NCBI GenBank assembly: GCA_034933305.1
Contig: JAYFNU010000006.1
Span: 62,001 to 126,000 of the forward strand
Length of the DNA stretch: 64,000 nt
Direction of reading: 5' to 3'
Source of the DNA: JAYFNU01 sp034933305
Lineage (GTDB): Bacteria; Bacillota; Clostridia; Oscillospirales; Ruminococcaceae
Positions 1 to 8,012 of this stretch are shown in pieces (positions within the stretch are counted from its first letter, which is position 1; each line of letters opens with the position of its first letter). The translations under genes were made by a program, and so were the position numbers. Under the pieces are notes generated by a model that was given only the letters and a program-made list of their open reading frames with translations, had not been told where the DNA came from and made no database searches.

Positions 1-804
1 CGGCGCGCGGCCCCCGTCATCGAGACCGACAAGGAGGAATTCGACCCCGATACCGTCGTCAGTCTCGCCTACGACCTGTTCAAAGAAGACGGCTTCAGCC
101 GCATCACCGACAGCGACGACCTGACCGACGCGGTGCGGCTCGAGTACGCGATCCCGTCCGAGACCGAAGCGGGCGAGGAGAAGAACGTCGCCGGCTATTT
201 CTACAACTTCGTGCTCAAGCAGCTGACCTACAAGCAGGCGAAAATACAGCTCAGCGGCGAGAAAAAGGACACGACGTACAGCTTTTATGCGGTCGTCATC
301 CCGAAGCTGTGCGAGACGCACACCTACGACCAGGGCAAGATCACCCTGGCGGCGACCTGCGTCACCGACGGCGTCATGACCTACACCTGCACGGTGTGCG
401 GCTACCAGAAGACCGAGGTCATCCCGGCGCTCGGCCACGACTATCTTGAGATCACCGAGAATAGAACGGATGCGACCTGCGGCAAGGACGGCCAGCGCGT
501 TTATGTCTGCCAGCGCCCGAGCTGCACGGAGAGCACGCAGGGCCACGTCAAGACGGAGGTCATCCCCGCGACGGGGCAGCACACCGTGACGACATGGACT
601 GTCAAGACAGCAGCGACCTGCGGCAAGGCAGGCGTTGAAGAGGGCGTCTGCACCGTCTGCGGGAAGACGATTCAAAGGGAGATCCCCGCGACGGGGCAGC
701 ACACGTGGGTCAGCGACGGCCAGGGCAAGGATACCTGCTCCGTGTGCGGCGCGACCCGCGATACGCCCGGCTACGTACCGCCGGAGACGCCGGCCACACC
801 CTGA
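1..804 (+). CDS. Secreted/surface protein with CxxC repeats, 3' part only
   Basis: The frame is open from the first base, so the true start lies upstream of the window; the TGA is at 802-804. The C-terminal two thirds hold about four copies of a roughly 40-residue repeat built around C-x-x-C pairs (CTVCG, CSVCG) followed by a conserved EVIPALGH / EIPATGQH phrase and a second cysteine preceded by Ala-Thr. Such repeats occur in large extracellular proteins of gut Clostridia, where the cysteines probably bind metal or form disulfides. The protein ends in a Pro/Thr-rich tail with no LPxTG anchor visible. The function and N-terminal domains cannot be judged from this fragment. Confidence 0.8.
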   Translation, partial: RRAAPVIETDKEEFDPDTVVSLAYDLFKEDGFSRITDSDDLTDAVRLEYAIPSETEAGEEKNVAGYFYNFVLKQLTYKQAKIQLSGEKKDTTYSFYAVVIPKLCETHTYDQGKITLAATCVTDGVMTYTCTVCGYQKTEVIPALGHDYLEITENRTDATCGKDGQRVYVCQRPSCTESTQGHVKTEVIPATGQHTVTTWTVKTAATCGKAGVEEGVCTVCGKTIQREIPATGQHTWVSDGQGKDTCSVCGATRDTPGYVPPETPATP

Positions 805-826
805 GGCACCCCCGAAAAGAAGACCG

Positions 827-860
827 AAAAAGACCGCCGGCGGCTGCCGGCGGTCTTTTC
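827..860. terminator. Bidirectional intrinsic terminator
   Basis: An AGACCGCCGG / CCGGCGGTCT stem is flanked by an A-run on the left and a T-run on the right. It lies between the convergent genes ending at 804 and 875 and can serve both strands. Confidence 0.85.
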
Positions 861-874
861 TGTGTTCTGTGCGG

Positions 875-2338
875 TCACGGCTCGATGACGAGCCGCCCCT
901 CGACGTGCGCGTCGAGATGGTTGGAGTTCGCGAGCAGCTCCTCGAAGATGCAGCAGCAGGAGGTCGCGACGACGCGCGCCCGGTGGTTCTGCTCGACTTC
1001 CGCGAGCGGCACGCCGAAGAAATCGTCGAAATTGCAGAAGTGGTATTTCTGCAGCGCGATCCGGATGCGCCGGTCGTCCGCGATGTCCTCGCCGTTGAGC
1101 TTGAACTCGAGGAACTTCTGCTGCGAGCGCGACCAGACGAAGCGGACTCCCCTGGAGTACTGGTAGAATTCCGTGTGGCCCCCGAAGGCCTCCTCGCGCA
1201 GCACGAAGGCGACCATGCGGCGCAGCTGCGCGCCCGTCACCTCGAGCATGTACATCGGGTCGTCGTAGGGGCAGCACTCCTGCAGATCCTGATACTGGAC
1301 GATGGGGCCGAGCTCCTCCTTCCGGATGCTGCCCGAGCCGTACAGCATGATGTCGAAGCTCGAGTCGACCTGCAGCAGGTCGGCGAACAGATCGCCGAGC
1401 TCGGTCTCCTCGGTGCGCGACGGGTGGGTGAGCTTGCGCGCGAGGGTCGCGATGATGCGCGCGTATTTCTGATCCGTCTGGTTTTTGTAGCGCAGGAGCA
1501 CGTCCTCGAGCACGGGGTCGGTCGGGCAGTGGGCCGCGTCGATGGGGACGCTGCGCCAGTGCTGGGACAGGACCTTGCGGGTGTCGGTGTCGAAGGTGAG
1601 GTCCATGCGGCCGATCTGGTCGGTGCCCGTGCCCGCCTGCACGATGGGGATGCCGTTGACGACGACGGGCTCCTCCAGGAAGGTGTGGGAGTGGCCGCCG
1701 ACGATGAGGTCGATGCGCCAGTTTTTATCGATGAGCGCGGCGAGCTCCTTGTCCTTCTCGATGCCGATGTGGGTCAGCAGCACGGTGTAGTCGATCTTGG
1801 TCGTCTTGTAGTTGTCGCAGATGATGCCGACCTCCTTGGCCGCCGCGCGCACGTCGACGAAGGAACCGATGAGCGCCTCGTTTTTCGTCTGCGCGAGGAT
1901 CTCCTCGGTGATGACGCCGATGAACATGATGTTCAGCCCGTCCTTTTCGATGACGGTGTAGGGCGTGAACAGGCGCACATGGTTGGTCCGGATGAAGAGG
2001 TTCGCGTTGATGATGGGGAATTTCGCGCATTTTTCGAGAAAAAGCAGGTGCGCGATGCCGTAGTCGATCTCGTGGTTGCCGAGCGTCGCGACGTCGGGCG
2101 CGAGCATGTTCATGATCTCGATGGTCGAGATGCCGCGGAATTCGGTGTCGATGACGGAACCCTTGAACATGTCGCCCGCGATGGCGTAGATGACGTTGGA
2201 TTCCGTCTTGCGCACGCTGTTGATGTAGCCGGACAGCATCGACACGCCGCCGACGAGCCTTTCGTCGAGCTTCTCGGCGAGGAAATCGCCGTGCATGTCG
2301 TTGGAGTGCAGGAGCGTGAGCTTCTTGACCTTTGGCAT
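875..2338 (-). CDS. Bifunctional metallophosphatase / 5'-nucleotidase
   Basis: A 487-residue member of the UshA/CpdB family (calcineurin-like dimetal phosphoesterase plus C-terminal 5'-nucleotidase domain), expected to hydrolyse nucleoside 5'-phosphates or 2',3'-cyclic nucleotides. The metal-site motifs are in order: DMHGD near residue 14, GDMFKG near 57, GNHEIDYG near 88, and GGHSHT near 214. There is no signal peptide, so this is a cytoplasmic form like Bacillus YunD rather than the periplasmic UshA. It begins 13 bases after the MFS permease gene on the same strand, suggesting one transcript and a role in purine or nucleotide salvage. The exact substrate is not determinable. Confidence 0.9.
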   Translation of the reverse strand: MPKVKKLTLLHSNDMHGDFLAEKLDERLVGGVSMLSGYINSVRKTESNVIYAIAGDMFKGSVIDTEFRGISTIEIMNMLAPDVATLGNHEIDYGIAHLLFLEKCAKFPIINANLFIRTNHVRLFTPYTVIEKDGLNIMFIGVITEEILAQTKNEALIGSFVDVRAAAKEVGIICDNYKTTKIDYTVLLTHIGIEKDKELAALIDKNWRIDLIVGGHSHTFLEEPVVVNGIPIVQAGTGTDQIGRMDLTFDTDTRKVLSQHWRSVPIDAAHCPTDPVLEDVLLRYKNQTDQKYARIIATLARKLTHPSRTEETELGDLFADLLQVDSSFDIMLYGSGSIRKEELGPIVQYQDLQECCPYDDPMYMLEVTGAQLRRMVAFVLREEAFGGHTEFYQYSRGVRFVWSRSQQKFLEFKLNGEDIADDRRIRIALQKYHFCNFDDFFGVPLAEVEQNHRARVVATSCCCIFEELLANSNHLDAHVEGRLVIEP

Positions 2339-2351
2339 GCGATACCTCCCG

Positions 2352-3638
2352 TCAGTCTTCCACGTCGAAGGCCTCGAGCTTTGTTTTGGGCGGCAGCGGG
2401 CGGCTGTCTCCGTGCCGCACGAAAAGCATCGTCACAATGCCCATGAGCTCGAAGAACGCGGCGTAGGGGAACAAATAGCGGTAACTGATGAATTCGAGCA
2501 CGGCGCCCGAGGCGATGGGGGTGATGATCTGCGCGGTCATGCTGAAGGTGTAGTAGAGGCCGGTGTATTTGCCGATCGTCGCGCCCTTGCTCATCTCGAC
2601 GACCATCACGAGCGTGTTGACGACGACGAAGGCGTTGCCCGCGCCCGCGAGGATGAAGAAGACGTAGACCGCCGGCGACAGCGTGCTCACAAAGGAGGCG
2701 CCGGCGAAGGCGACGGCCATGAGGCCGAGGCCGATGATGATGGTCTTTTTGCGGCCGATGCGGCTCGAGATCCAGCCGACGGGCAGGTAGGACAGGATCG
2801 CCGCCACCTGCGCGATCGTCAGCACCGTCGCGTAGCCGCCGCCCTTGAGGCCGAAGACCTCGACGCAGTAGCGGGAAAACGCCGTCGTGACCGCGTTGTA
2901 GCCCATGAAGAAGAAGAAGACCGTCAGCACGATGAACACGAGGCTCTTGAAGACGTCCCGGGGCAGCTTGTCGTTGCCCGCCGCGGCGTCCTCCGGCTCC
3001 TCTTCGATCCCCATCGCCCGGCTGTCCGCGCGCATGCGCTCGACGGCCTTCGGCTCGTTGACGGTGAAGAACAGCACCGAGACGCACACCACCATGATGG
3101 CGGCGGCGATGAGGAAGATGGGGGTGAAGTCGGGGTGATCGACCTTCGGCACGGCGACGCTGATGATGCCCAGCATCAGCGTGCCGCCGACGGCGCCCAT
3201 CAGGTTGATGATGGCGTTCGCCTGGCTGCGCAGCGGCTTGGGCGTCACGTCGGGCATGAGCGCCACGGCGGGACTGCGGTAGGTCGCCATGGCGACGAGC
3301 ACGATGCCGAGGGCGATAAAGAACAGGATGAAGTTCTTCGTGTTGTTGGCGATGGGCAGCAGGATCATCGCCGCCACGGCGACGGCCGTGCCGCACAGGA
3401 TGTAGGGCATCCGGCGGCCGATCTTCGTGTGCGTCTTGTCCGACAGCACGCCGAACAGCGGCAGCATGAACAGCGCGAGCACGTTGTCGATCGCCATGAT
3501 GGCGTTCGAGAAGGTGTCCCCGTAGCCGAACGTGTACTTGAGGATCATCGGGATGATGCCGTCGTAGACCTGCCAGAACGCGCAGATCGACATAAAGGCG
3601 AGACCGACGAGGAAGGTGCGTTTTTTGTCGAGCTTCAT
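2352..3638 (-). CDS. MFS permease, GPH/SLC45-like
   Basis: A 428-residue integral membrane protein with about twelve hydrophobic segments. It carries the cytoplasmic loop typical of sugar-cation symporters (SDKTHTKIGRRMPY after the second segment, and a second-half counterpart SSRIGRKK). The family moves sugars or related solutes with H+ or Na+. It starts with a good ribosome site (AAGGAGAAGG) and is followed after 13 bases by the 5'-nucleotidase gene, so its substrate could be a nucleoside or a sugar; this is inference. Upstream on the minus strand lies an extended -10 (TGC TATGAT, complement of 3671-3676) without a clear -35. Confidence 0.85.
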   Translation of the reverse strand: MKLDKKRTFLVGLAFMSICAFWQVYDGIIPMILKYTFGYGDTFSNAIMAIDNVLALFMLPLFGVLSDKTHTKIGRRMPYILCGTAVAVAAMILLPIANNTKNFILFFIALGIVLVAMATYRSPAVALMPDVTPKPLRSQANAIINLMGAVGGTLMLGIISVAVPKVDHPDFTPIFLIAAAIMVVCVSVLFFTVNEPKAVERMRADSRAMGIEEEPEDAAAGNDKLPRDVFKSLVFIVLTVFFFFMGYNAVTTAFSRYCVEVFGLKGGGYATVLTIAQVAAILSYLPVGWISSRIGRKKTIIIGLGLMAVAFAGASFVSTLSPAVYVFFILAGAGNAFVVVNTLVMVVEMSKGATIGKYTGLYYTFSMTAQIITPIASGAVLEFISYRYLFPYAAFFELMGIVTMLFVRHGDSRPLPPKTKLEAFDVED

Positions 3639-3780
3639 AGCCTTCTCCTTCGCTTGTATGGTTTGATCCCATCATAGCATAAACCGCCCGCGATGGATGC
3701 GCGCCGATTCACATTCGGTAATATGCAAAAAAAAGGGAGCCGCGATTGTATATTTTCACAATGAAATTTGGCCGAAACGC

Positions 3781-3809
3781 TTGACAAGCGCGCCGCGATA
3801 TGGTACTTT
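3781..3809 (+). promoter_or_regulatory. Promoter of the lysine-riboswitch ABC operon
   Basis: A consensus -35 TTGACA (3781-3786) and a weak -10 TACTTT (3804-3809) are separated by 17 bases. The predicted start near 3816 falls just before the riboswitch P1 stem. Confidence 0.65.
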
Positions 3810-3821
3810 TTTCAACAGAAT

Positions 3822-3988
3822 ACTTGATAGAGGCGCGAAGATCATTAGTATGCCGCGGCAAGGGGGAAAGACGCCCGCCGCACAGAAAGGGATCGTCGCC
3901 GAAGTGCAGGGCTTTCGTCTTTGGGGCGCTGCGCTGGGGCCGCACAGAACATGTGCGGGACTGTCACTTTATGTGGAGCGCTATCACG
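3822..3988 (+). promoter_or_regulatory. Lysine riboswitch (L-box)
   Basis: The P1 stem pairs TGATAG (3825-3830) with CTATCA (3981-3986). Inside are the conserved L-box blocks in order: AGGCGCGAAG then AGTA, GGGGGAAAGACG, GGGATCGTCGCCGAAG, TCTTTGGGGC, CTGGGG, GGGACTGTCAC and TGTGGAGCGC. These match the Rfam-type lysine aptamer closely. The element controls the downstream ABC importer through the terminator at 4033-4074. Confidence 0.94.
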
Positions 3989-4032
3989 GTTGAAAAGCGG
4001 GGCATATGTCCCGCGGAAATTGACGTTTCCCG

Positions 4033-4074
4033 CCATGAATGTTTCGCATAAAGCGAAGTGTTCGTGGTTTTTTT
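4033..4074 (+). terminator. Riboswitch expression-platform terminator
   Basis: A 15-bp stem with no unpaired positions (arms 4033-4047 and 4053-4067, G-U pairs included) and a 5-base loop is followed by seven T residues. It sits between the L-box and the first gene, as expected for lysine-induced premature termination. Confidence 0.9.
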
Positions 4075-4100
4075 ATATTAAAAAACGGAGGGAAAATGTC

Positions 4101-4958
4101 ATGAAAAAAATCACAGCTTTGCTTTTGGTCCTCGCGCTGGCCTTCGCGTTCGCCGGGTGCGGCGCGGGCGGCGCCGACACCGCGGCCGACACCGGCGACG
4201 GCGCGTCCGCCGGGACGCAGAAGGTCCTGCGCGTCGGCATGGAGTGCGGCTACGCGCCCTACAACTGGGCGCAGCCGACCGACGCCAACGGCGCGGTCCC
4301 GATCGTCGACAGCGCCGACTACGCCTACGGCTACGACGTGATGATCGCGAAGTATCTCGCCGACAAGATGGGCTGCACCCTTGAGATCCACAAGATCGAC
4401 TGGGATTCGCTGCCGCTCGCGCTGCAGGCCGGCACCATCGACTGCGTCATCGCGGGCCAGTCCATCACCGCCGAGCGCCTGCAGACCGTCGACTTCACGA
4501 CGCCGTATTACTACGCCTCCATCTACGCCGTGACGACGAAGGACGGCAAGTACGCCGACGCGAAGAGCCTTGCGGATCTCGCGGGCGCGACGTGCACGTC
4601 GCAGCTCAACACCGTGTGGTACGACGTCTGCCTGCCGCAGATCAAGGACGCGAATATCCTGCCGGCCATGGAGTCGGCCCCCCAGATGTTCGTCGCGCTC
4701 GACGCGGGCAAATGCGACCTCGTGGTCACCGACGAGCCGGCGGCGCTCGGCGCGCTCGCCGTCTATGACAATTTCGTGATGCTCGACCTCGGCGACGACG
4801 ATTTCGCCGTCTCGGACGAGGAGATCAATATCGGCATCTCGGTCAAGAAGGGCAACAGCGAGCTGCTCGACGCGCTCAACGCGGGCCTCGCGACGCTGAC
4901 GACGGACGATTTCACGCGCATGATGAACGAAGCTATCCAGCTGTCCGCCGCGCTGTAA
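4101..4958 (+). CDS. Amino-acid ABC transporter substrate-binding lipoprotein (predicted lysine)
   Basis: A 285-residue extracellular solute-binding protein of family 3. The signal peptide ends in a lipobox (AFAGC, Cys near residue 20), so it is lipid-anchored outside the membrane. The body has the hallmark patterns: VGMECGYAPYNW near the start of the mature part, GYDVMIAKYLADKMG, and DCVIAGQSITAERLQTVDFTTPYY. The ATG at 4101 follows a GGAGGGA ribosome site; longer upstream reading would run into the riboswitch and is rejected. It is the first gene of a binding protein-permease-ATPase operon. The family handles polar amino acids, and the L-box upstream argues for lysine. Confidence 0.93.
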   Translation: MKKITALLLVLALAFAFAGCGAGGADTAADTGDGASAGTQKVLRVGMECGYAPYNWAQPTDANGAVPIVDSADYAYGYDVMIAKYLADKMGCTLEIHKIDWDSLPLALQAGTIDCVIAGQSITAERLQTVDFTTPYYYASIYAVTTKDGKYADAKSLADLAGATCTSQLNTVWYDVCLPQIKDANILPAMESAPQMFVALDAGKCDLVVTDEPAALGALAVYDNFVMLDLGDDDFAVSDEEINIGISVKKGNSELLDALNAGLATLTTDDFTRMMNEAIQLSAAL

Positions 4959-5027
4959 ACGACAATAAAACGCCGCGGGGCCGCGGGCGGGTGACCGCCG
5001 CGGACGCGCGCCTGAAAGGAATCCGCC

Positions 5028-5876
5028 ATGAACAGTCTGCCGTCGGGCTTTCTCGAACGAATCGGCTTCATCCTCGAGCGGTATGGGGTATCGCTGCTGC
5101 AGGGCGCCGGAAAGACGCTGGTCATCGCCTTCGTCGGCACGCTCATCGGCTGCGCCATCGGCTTTGTCTGCGGCGTCGTCAAGACCATCCCCGTCGAAAA
5201 GAGCGACGCGGCCCTCAAAAAGATCCTGCTGCGCGCCGTGCAGTTTCTCATCGACATCTACGTCGAGGTCTTCCGCGGCACGCCGATGATGGTGCAGGCG
5301 ATGTTCATCTACTACGGCGCGGCGATCGTCTTCGGCATCAATATGCAGGTCATGTTCGCCGCCTTCTTCATCGTCTCCATCAACACGGGCGCGTATATGG
5401 CCGAGACCGTCCGCGGCGGCATCCTGTCCATCGACCCCGGCCAGACCGAGGGCGCGAAGGCCATCGGCATGACCCACTTCCAGACGATGACGAGCGTCAT
5501 CCTGCCGCAGGCGCTGCGCAACATCATGCCGCAGATCGGCAACAACCTCATCATCAACATCAAGGACACCTGCGTGCTGTCCTGCATCAGCGTCGTCGAG
5601 CTGTTCTTCGCGAGCAAGTCCGTCGCGGGCACCTATTACGTCTATTTCGAGACCTTCACCGTCACGATGGCGATGTATCTCGTGATGACGGTCTTTTTCT
5701 CGCGGCTGCTGCGCCGGCTCGAGAGCCGCATGGACGGGCCGGAGAATTACGATCTCGCGACGAGCGACACGCTCGCGCACACGAGCGGGCTCTACAACTA
5801 TCCGGACACGGAAAAGGAGAGCCAGAACCTCGACGTGCGGCATATGAAGAAGGAAAAGGAGAGCGTGCGGCGATGA
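5028..5876 (+). CDS. Amino-acid ABC transporter permease
   Basis: A 282-residue membrane protein of the HisM/GlnP permease family. The permease domain includes the conserved coupling-loop region GAYMAETVRGGILSIDPGQ and EGAKAIGM, which contacts the ATPase, and the EVFRGTPMMVQ segment characteristic of the family. About five transmembrane segments are seen, with a charged cytoplasmic C-terminal tail of about 40 residues that is longer than usual. The stop overlaps the start of the ATPase gene by ATGA, indicating translational coupling. Only one permease gene is present, so a homodimeric channel is likely. Predicted lysine import, by context. Confidence 0.93.
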   Translation: MNSLPSGFLERIGFILERYGVSLLQGAGKTLVIAFVGTLIGCAIGFVCGVVKTIPVEKSDAALKKILLRAVQFLIDIYVEVFRGTPMMVQAMFIYYGAAIVFGINMQVMFAAFFIVSINTGAYMAETVRGGILSIDPGQTEGAKAIGMTHFQTMTSVILPQALRNIMPQIGNNLIINIKDTCVLSCISVVELFFASKSVAGTYYVYFETFTVTMAMYLVMTVFFSRLLRRLESRMDGPENYDLATSDTLAHTSGLYNYPDTEKESQNLDVRHMKKEKESVRR

Positions 5877-6613
5877 ACGAGCTCATTCTGCAGGTCGACC
5901 ACCTCAACAAAAGCTTCGGGCAGCACGAGGTGCTGCGCGACATCGACTTCTCGGTGCGCAAGGGCGACGTGACGTGCATCATCGGCGCGTCGGGCTCGGG
6001 CAAATCGACGCTGCTGCGCTGCATCAACCTGCTCGAGACGCCCTCGGGCGGCGAGATCCTCTTCCACGGTGAGAGCGTCACGGGCGGGCGCGTCAACATC
6101 CCCGCCTACCGCGCGAAGGTCGGCATGGTGTTCCAGAGCTTCAACCTCTTCAACAATCTCAACGCGCTCGACAACTGCATCGTCGGGCAGGTCCGCGTGC
6201 TCAAGAAGAGCCGGGCGGACGCCCGCGCGGCGGCGCTGTTCTATCTCGACAAGGTGGGCATGGGGCCCTACATCAACGCCAAGCCGCGCCAGCTGTCGGG
6301 CGGCCAGAAGCAGCGCGTCGCGATCGCCCGCGCCCTCGCGATGGGCCCCGAGGTGCTGCTGTTCGACGAGCCGACGTCGGCGCTCGATCCGCAGATGGTC
6401 GGCGAGGTGCTCGAGGTCATGCGCGCGCTCGCGGGCGAAGGCCTCACGATGCTCGTCGTCACCCACGAGATGGCGTTCGCGCGCGACGTCGCGGGCGAGG
6501 TCGTGTACATGAGCGACGGCGTCATCTGCGAGCGCGGCACGCCGGAAAAGATCTTCACCGCGCCCGAGAACGAAAAAACGCGCGAATTCCTCGCGCGCTT
6601 CATGAACCGATGA
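5873..6613 (+). CDS. Amino-acid ABC transporter ATP-binding protein
   Basis: A 246-residue ABC ATPase of the GlnQ/HisP type. Walker A GASGSGKST lies near residue 40, the Q-loop in VFQSFNLF, the signature LSGGQKQR near 144, Walker B LLFDEPTSALDP near 165, and the switch histidine in VVTHEM. The chosen ATG at 5873 overlaps the permease stop by four bases; the frame is open far upstream, but only because of GC-rich shadow coding. It energises the predicted lysine importer and is the last gene before the terminator at 6619. Confidence 0.95.
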   Translation: MNELILQVDHLNKSFGQHEVLRDIDFSVRKGDVTCIIGASGSGKSTLLRCINLLETPSGGEILFHGESVTGGRVNIPAYRAKVGMVFQSFNLFNNLNALDNCIVGQVRVLKKSRADARAAALFYLDKVGMGPYINAKPRQLSGGQKQRVAIARALAMGPEVLLFDEPTSALDPQMVGEVLEVMRALAGEGLTMLVVTHEMAFARDVAGEVVYMSDGVICERGTPEKIFTAPENEKTREFLARFMNR

Positions 6614-6618
6614 AACAG

Positions 6619-6651
6619 GAAAGCCCCCGGCGCAAGGCCGGGGGCTTTTTC
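6619..6651 (+). terminator. Intrinsic terminator of the ABC operon
   Basis: AAGCCCCCGG / CCGGGGGCTT stem followed by TTTTT, directly after the ATPase gene. Confidence 0.9.
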
Positions 6652-6677
6652 ATGTGCTTGTGCGTGCGGGCGAGGGC

Positions 6678-7850
6678 TCACGCCGTGCGGCGCTTGAGGT
6701 AGCCCTCGTCGAGATTGGGCATGTAGATCGAGAAGGAATAATCCTTGACGCCCGTGCGCCCGAGCGTGAGGATCTCCATTTTCGTGAGATCCTTGAGCAC
6801 GCTCGCGTCGGTCAGGCCGCTGTTGCCGTCGAGATACAGGTTGCGCAGCTGCGTGAGGCCCGCGAGCGGGGAGACGTCGGTGATGTCGTTGCGGCTGAGC
6901 AGCAGCGTCTCGAGATTCGTGAGATCCGCGAGCGGCGCGAGGTCGGTGATGTCGTTGTTCTGCAGATACAGCAGCTTGAGCTGCGTGAGATCCTTGAGCG
7001 GGCCGAGATCGCTGATGCCGTTGCCGCTGAGCCCCAGCTTCGTGAGATATTTGAAATCCCGCAGCGGGGACAGATCAGAGACGTAGTTGTAGTTGATATA
7101 GAGCCCGTGCAGGCGGGGGCATTCGGCCAGCGCCGGGTCGATCTCCGTGACGGAGTTGTAATACACGAGCAGGAAGTCGACCTTCGCGAAGTGGCGGAAA
7201 TCGGACAGCGACTTGACGGAGCCGACGCCGGAATATTTCGAGCCCTTGTAGTTGTCGTAAAAGGCGGTCTTGTCGTCGCTCAGGGTCGCGTCCGTGGAGA
7301 AGAGCCAGGATTTTCCGTAGATGCGGATGTCGGTGATGTCGTTGAGCTCGTTGCGCATGATGGCGCCCTCGGGGCGCCCGAGATATTCGCGCACCATGCT
7401 CTCGACGGCGGGATCGGCAAAATCGACCTCGTAATCCGTCAGCGCAAGGTATTTGTCGTAGCTCGCCTCGTCGTAGGTCGCGAGGTAATCATCGAGGTAC
7501 AGCTCGGCGGCCTTGTCGTCCATCTTGAGGCCCTCGTACAGCGCCGCCGCCTCATCCCTGCGGCCGAGCGCGACGTAGACGTCCGCGGCGTTCTGCGGCT
7601 GGCCGGCGCCGATGTACGCGTCCGCGAGGCCCGCGAGCGCCTGGGTGTTTTCCGGCTCCATCTCGAGCGCGTAGGCGAAGCTGTCGATCGCCTTGTCGTA
7701 GTCCTTGCTGCTGAGCTGTGCCTCGCCGTCTTCTATGTAGTCGTACGCCGTCTTTTTCTCGCATCCCGCCAGCGCGAACGCCAGAAGGACCGCGAGCAGC
7801 GGTATTGCCAGCCGCGCTGCGGCGCGCGCCAGTTTTGATGTGCTGCCCAT
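6678..7850 (-). CDS. Lipoprotein with TPR-like and leucine-rich repeats
   Basis: A 390-residue predicted lipoprotein: basic N-region, hydrophobic core and lipobox (FALAGC, Cys near residue 30). Residues about 35-130 form two or three TPR-like helical hairpins (AYDYIEDGEAQL, KAIDSFAYALEMEPENTQALAGLADAY). Residues about 200-385 contain seven or so internalin-type 22-residue leucine-rich repeats (for example LTKLGLSGNGISDLGPLKDL). The combination suggests a surface scaffold for protein binding; no enzymatic motif is seen. It is divergent from the aspartate kinase gene, with its own TATAAT-like -10 on the minus strand (complement of 7884-7889). Confidence 0.85.
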   Translation of the reverse strand: MGSTSKLARAAARLAIPLLAVLLAFALAGCEKKTAYDYIEDGEAQLSSKDYDKAIDSFAYALEMEPENTQALAGLADAYIGAGQPQNAADVYVALGRRDEAAALYEGLKMDDKAAELYLDDYLATYDEASYDKYLALTDYEVDFADPAVESMVREYLGRPEGAIMRNELNDITDIRIYGKSWLFSTDATLSDDKTAFYDNYKGSKYSGVGSVKSLSDFRHFAKVDFLLVYYNSVTEIDPALAECPRLHGLYINYNYVSDLSPLRDFKYLTKLGLSGNGISDLGPLKDLTQLKLLYLQNNDITDLAPLADLTNLETLLLSRNDITDVSPLAGLTQLRNLYLDGNSGLTDASVLKDLTKMEILTLGRTGVKDYSFSIYMPNLDEGYLKRRTA

Positions 7851-7941
7851 TGGAAGATCTCCTTGTCATGTGATTCATGCATCATTATAAAACAAAACGG
7901 CGGATTTTGCTACATCCGGCGGCGATTTCGGCATATATATT

Positions 7942-7970
7942 TTGTAATCGCGCCCGCGGTATGCTATAAT
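7942..7970 (+). promoter_or_regulatory. Promoter of the aspartate kinase gene
   Basis: -35 TTGTAA (7942-7947), 17-base spacer and perfect -10 TATAAT (7965-7970) with an extended TGC just before it. The start lies near 7977, leaving a leader of about 35 bases, too short for a lysine riboswitch. Confidence 0.85.
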
Positions 7971-8012
7971 AATCCGGCATTATGAACTTTATGACCGAAA
8001 GCGAGAGACAGT

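Noticed and set aside
3697..3993. Small open frames in the 450-base leader before the ABC importer
   Set aside because: They overlap the lysine riboswitch, have no ribosome site, and the region is fully explained as promoter, aptamer and terminator.
7971..8012. Possible L-box before aspartate kinase
   Set aside because: Only about 35 bases lie between promoter and start codon, too short for the aptamer.
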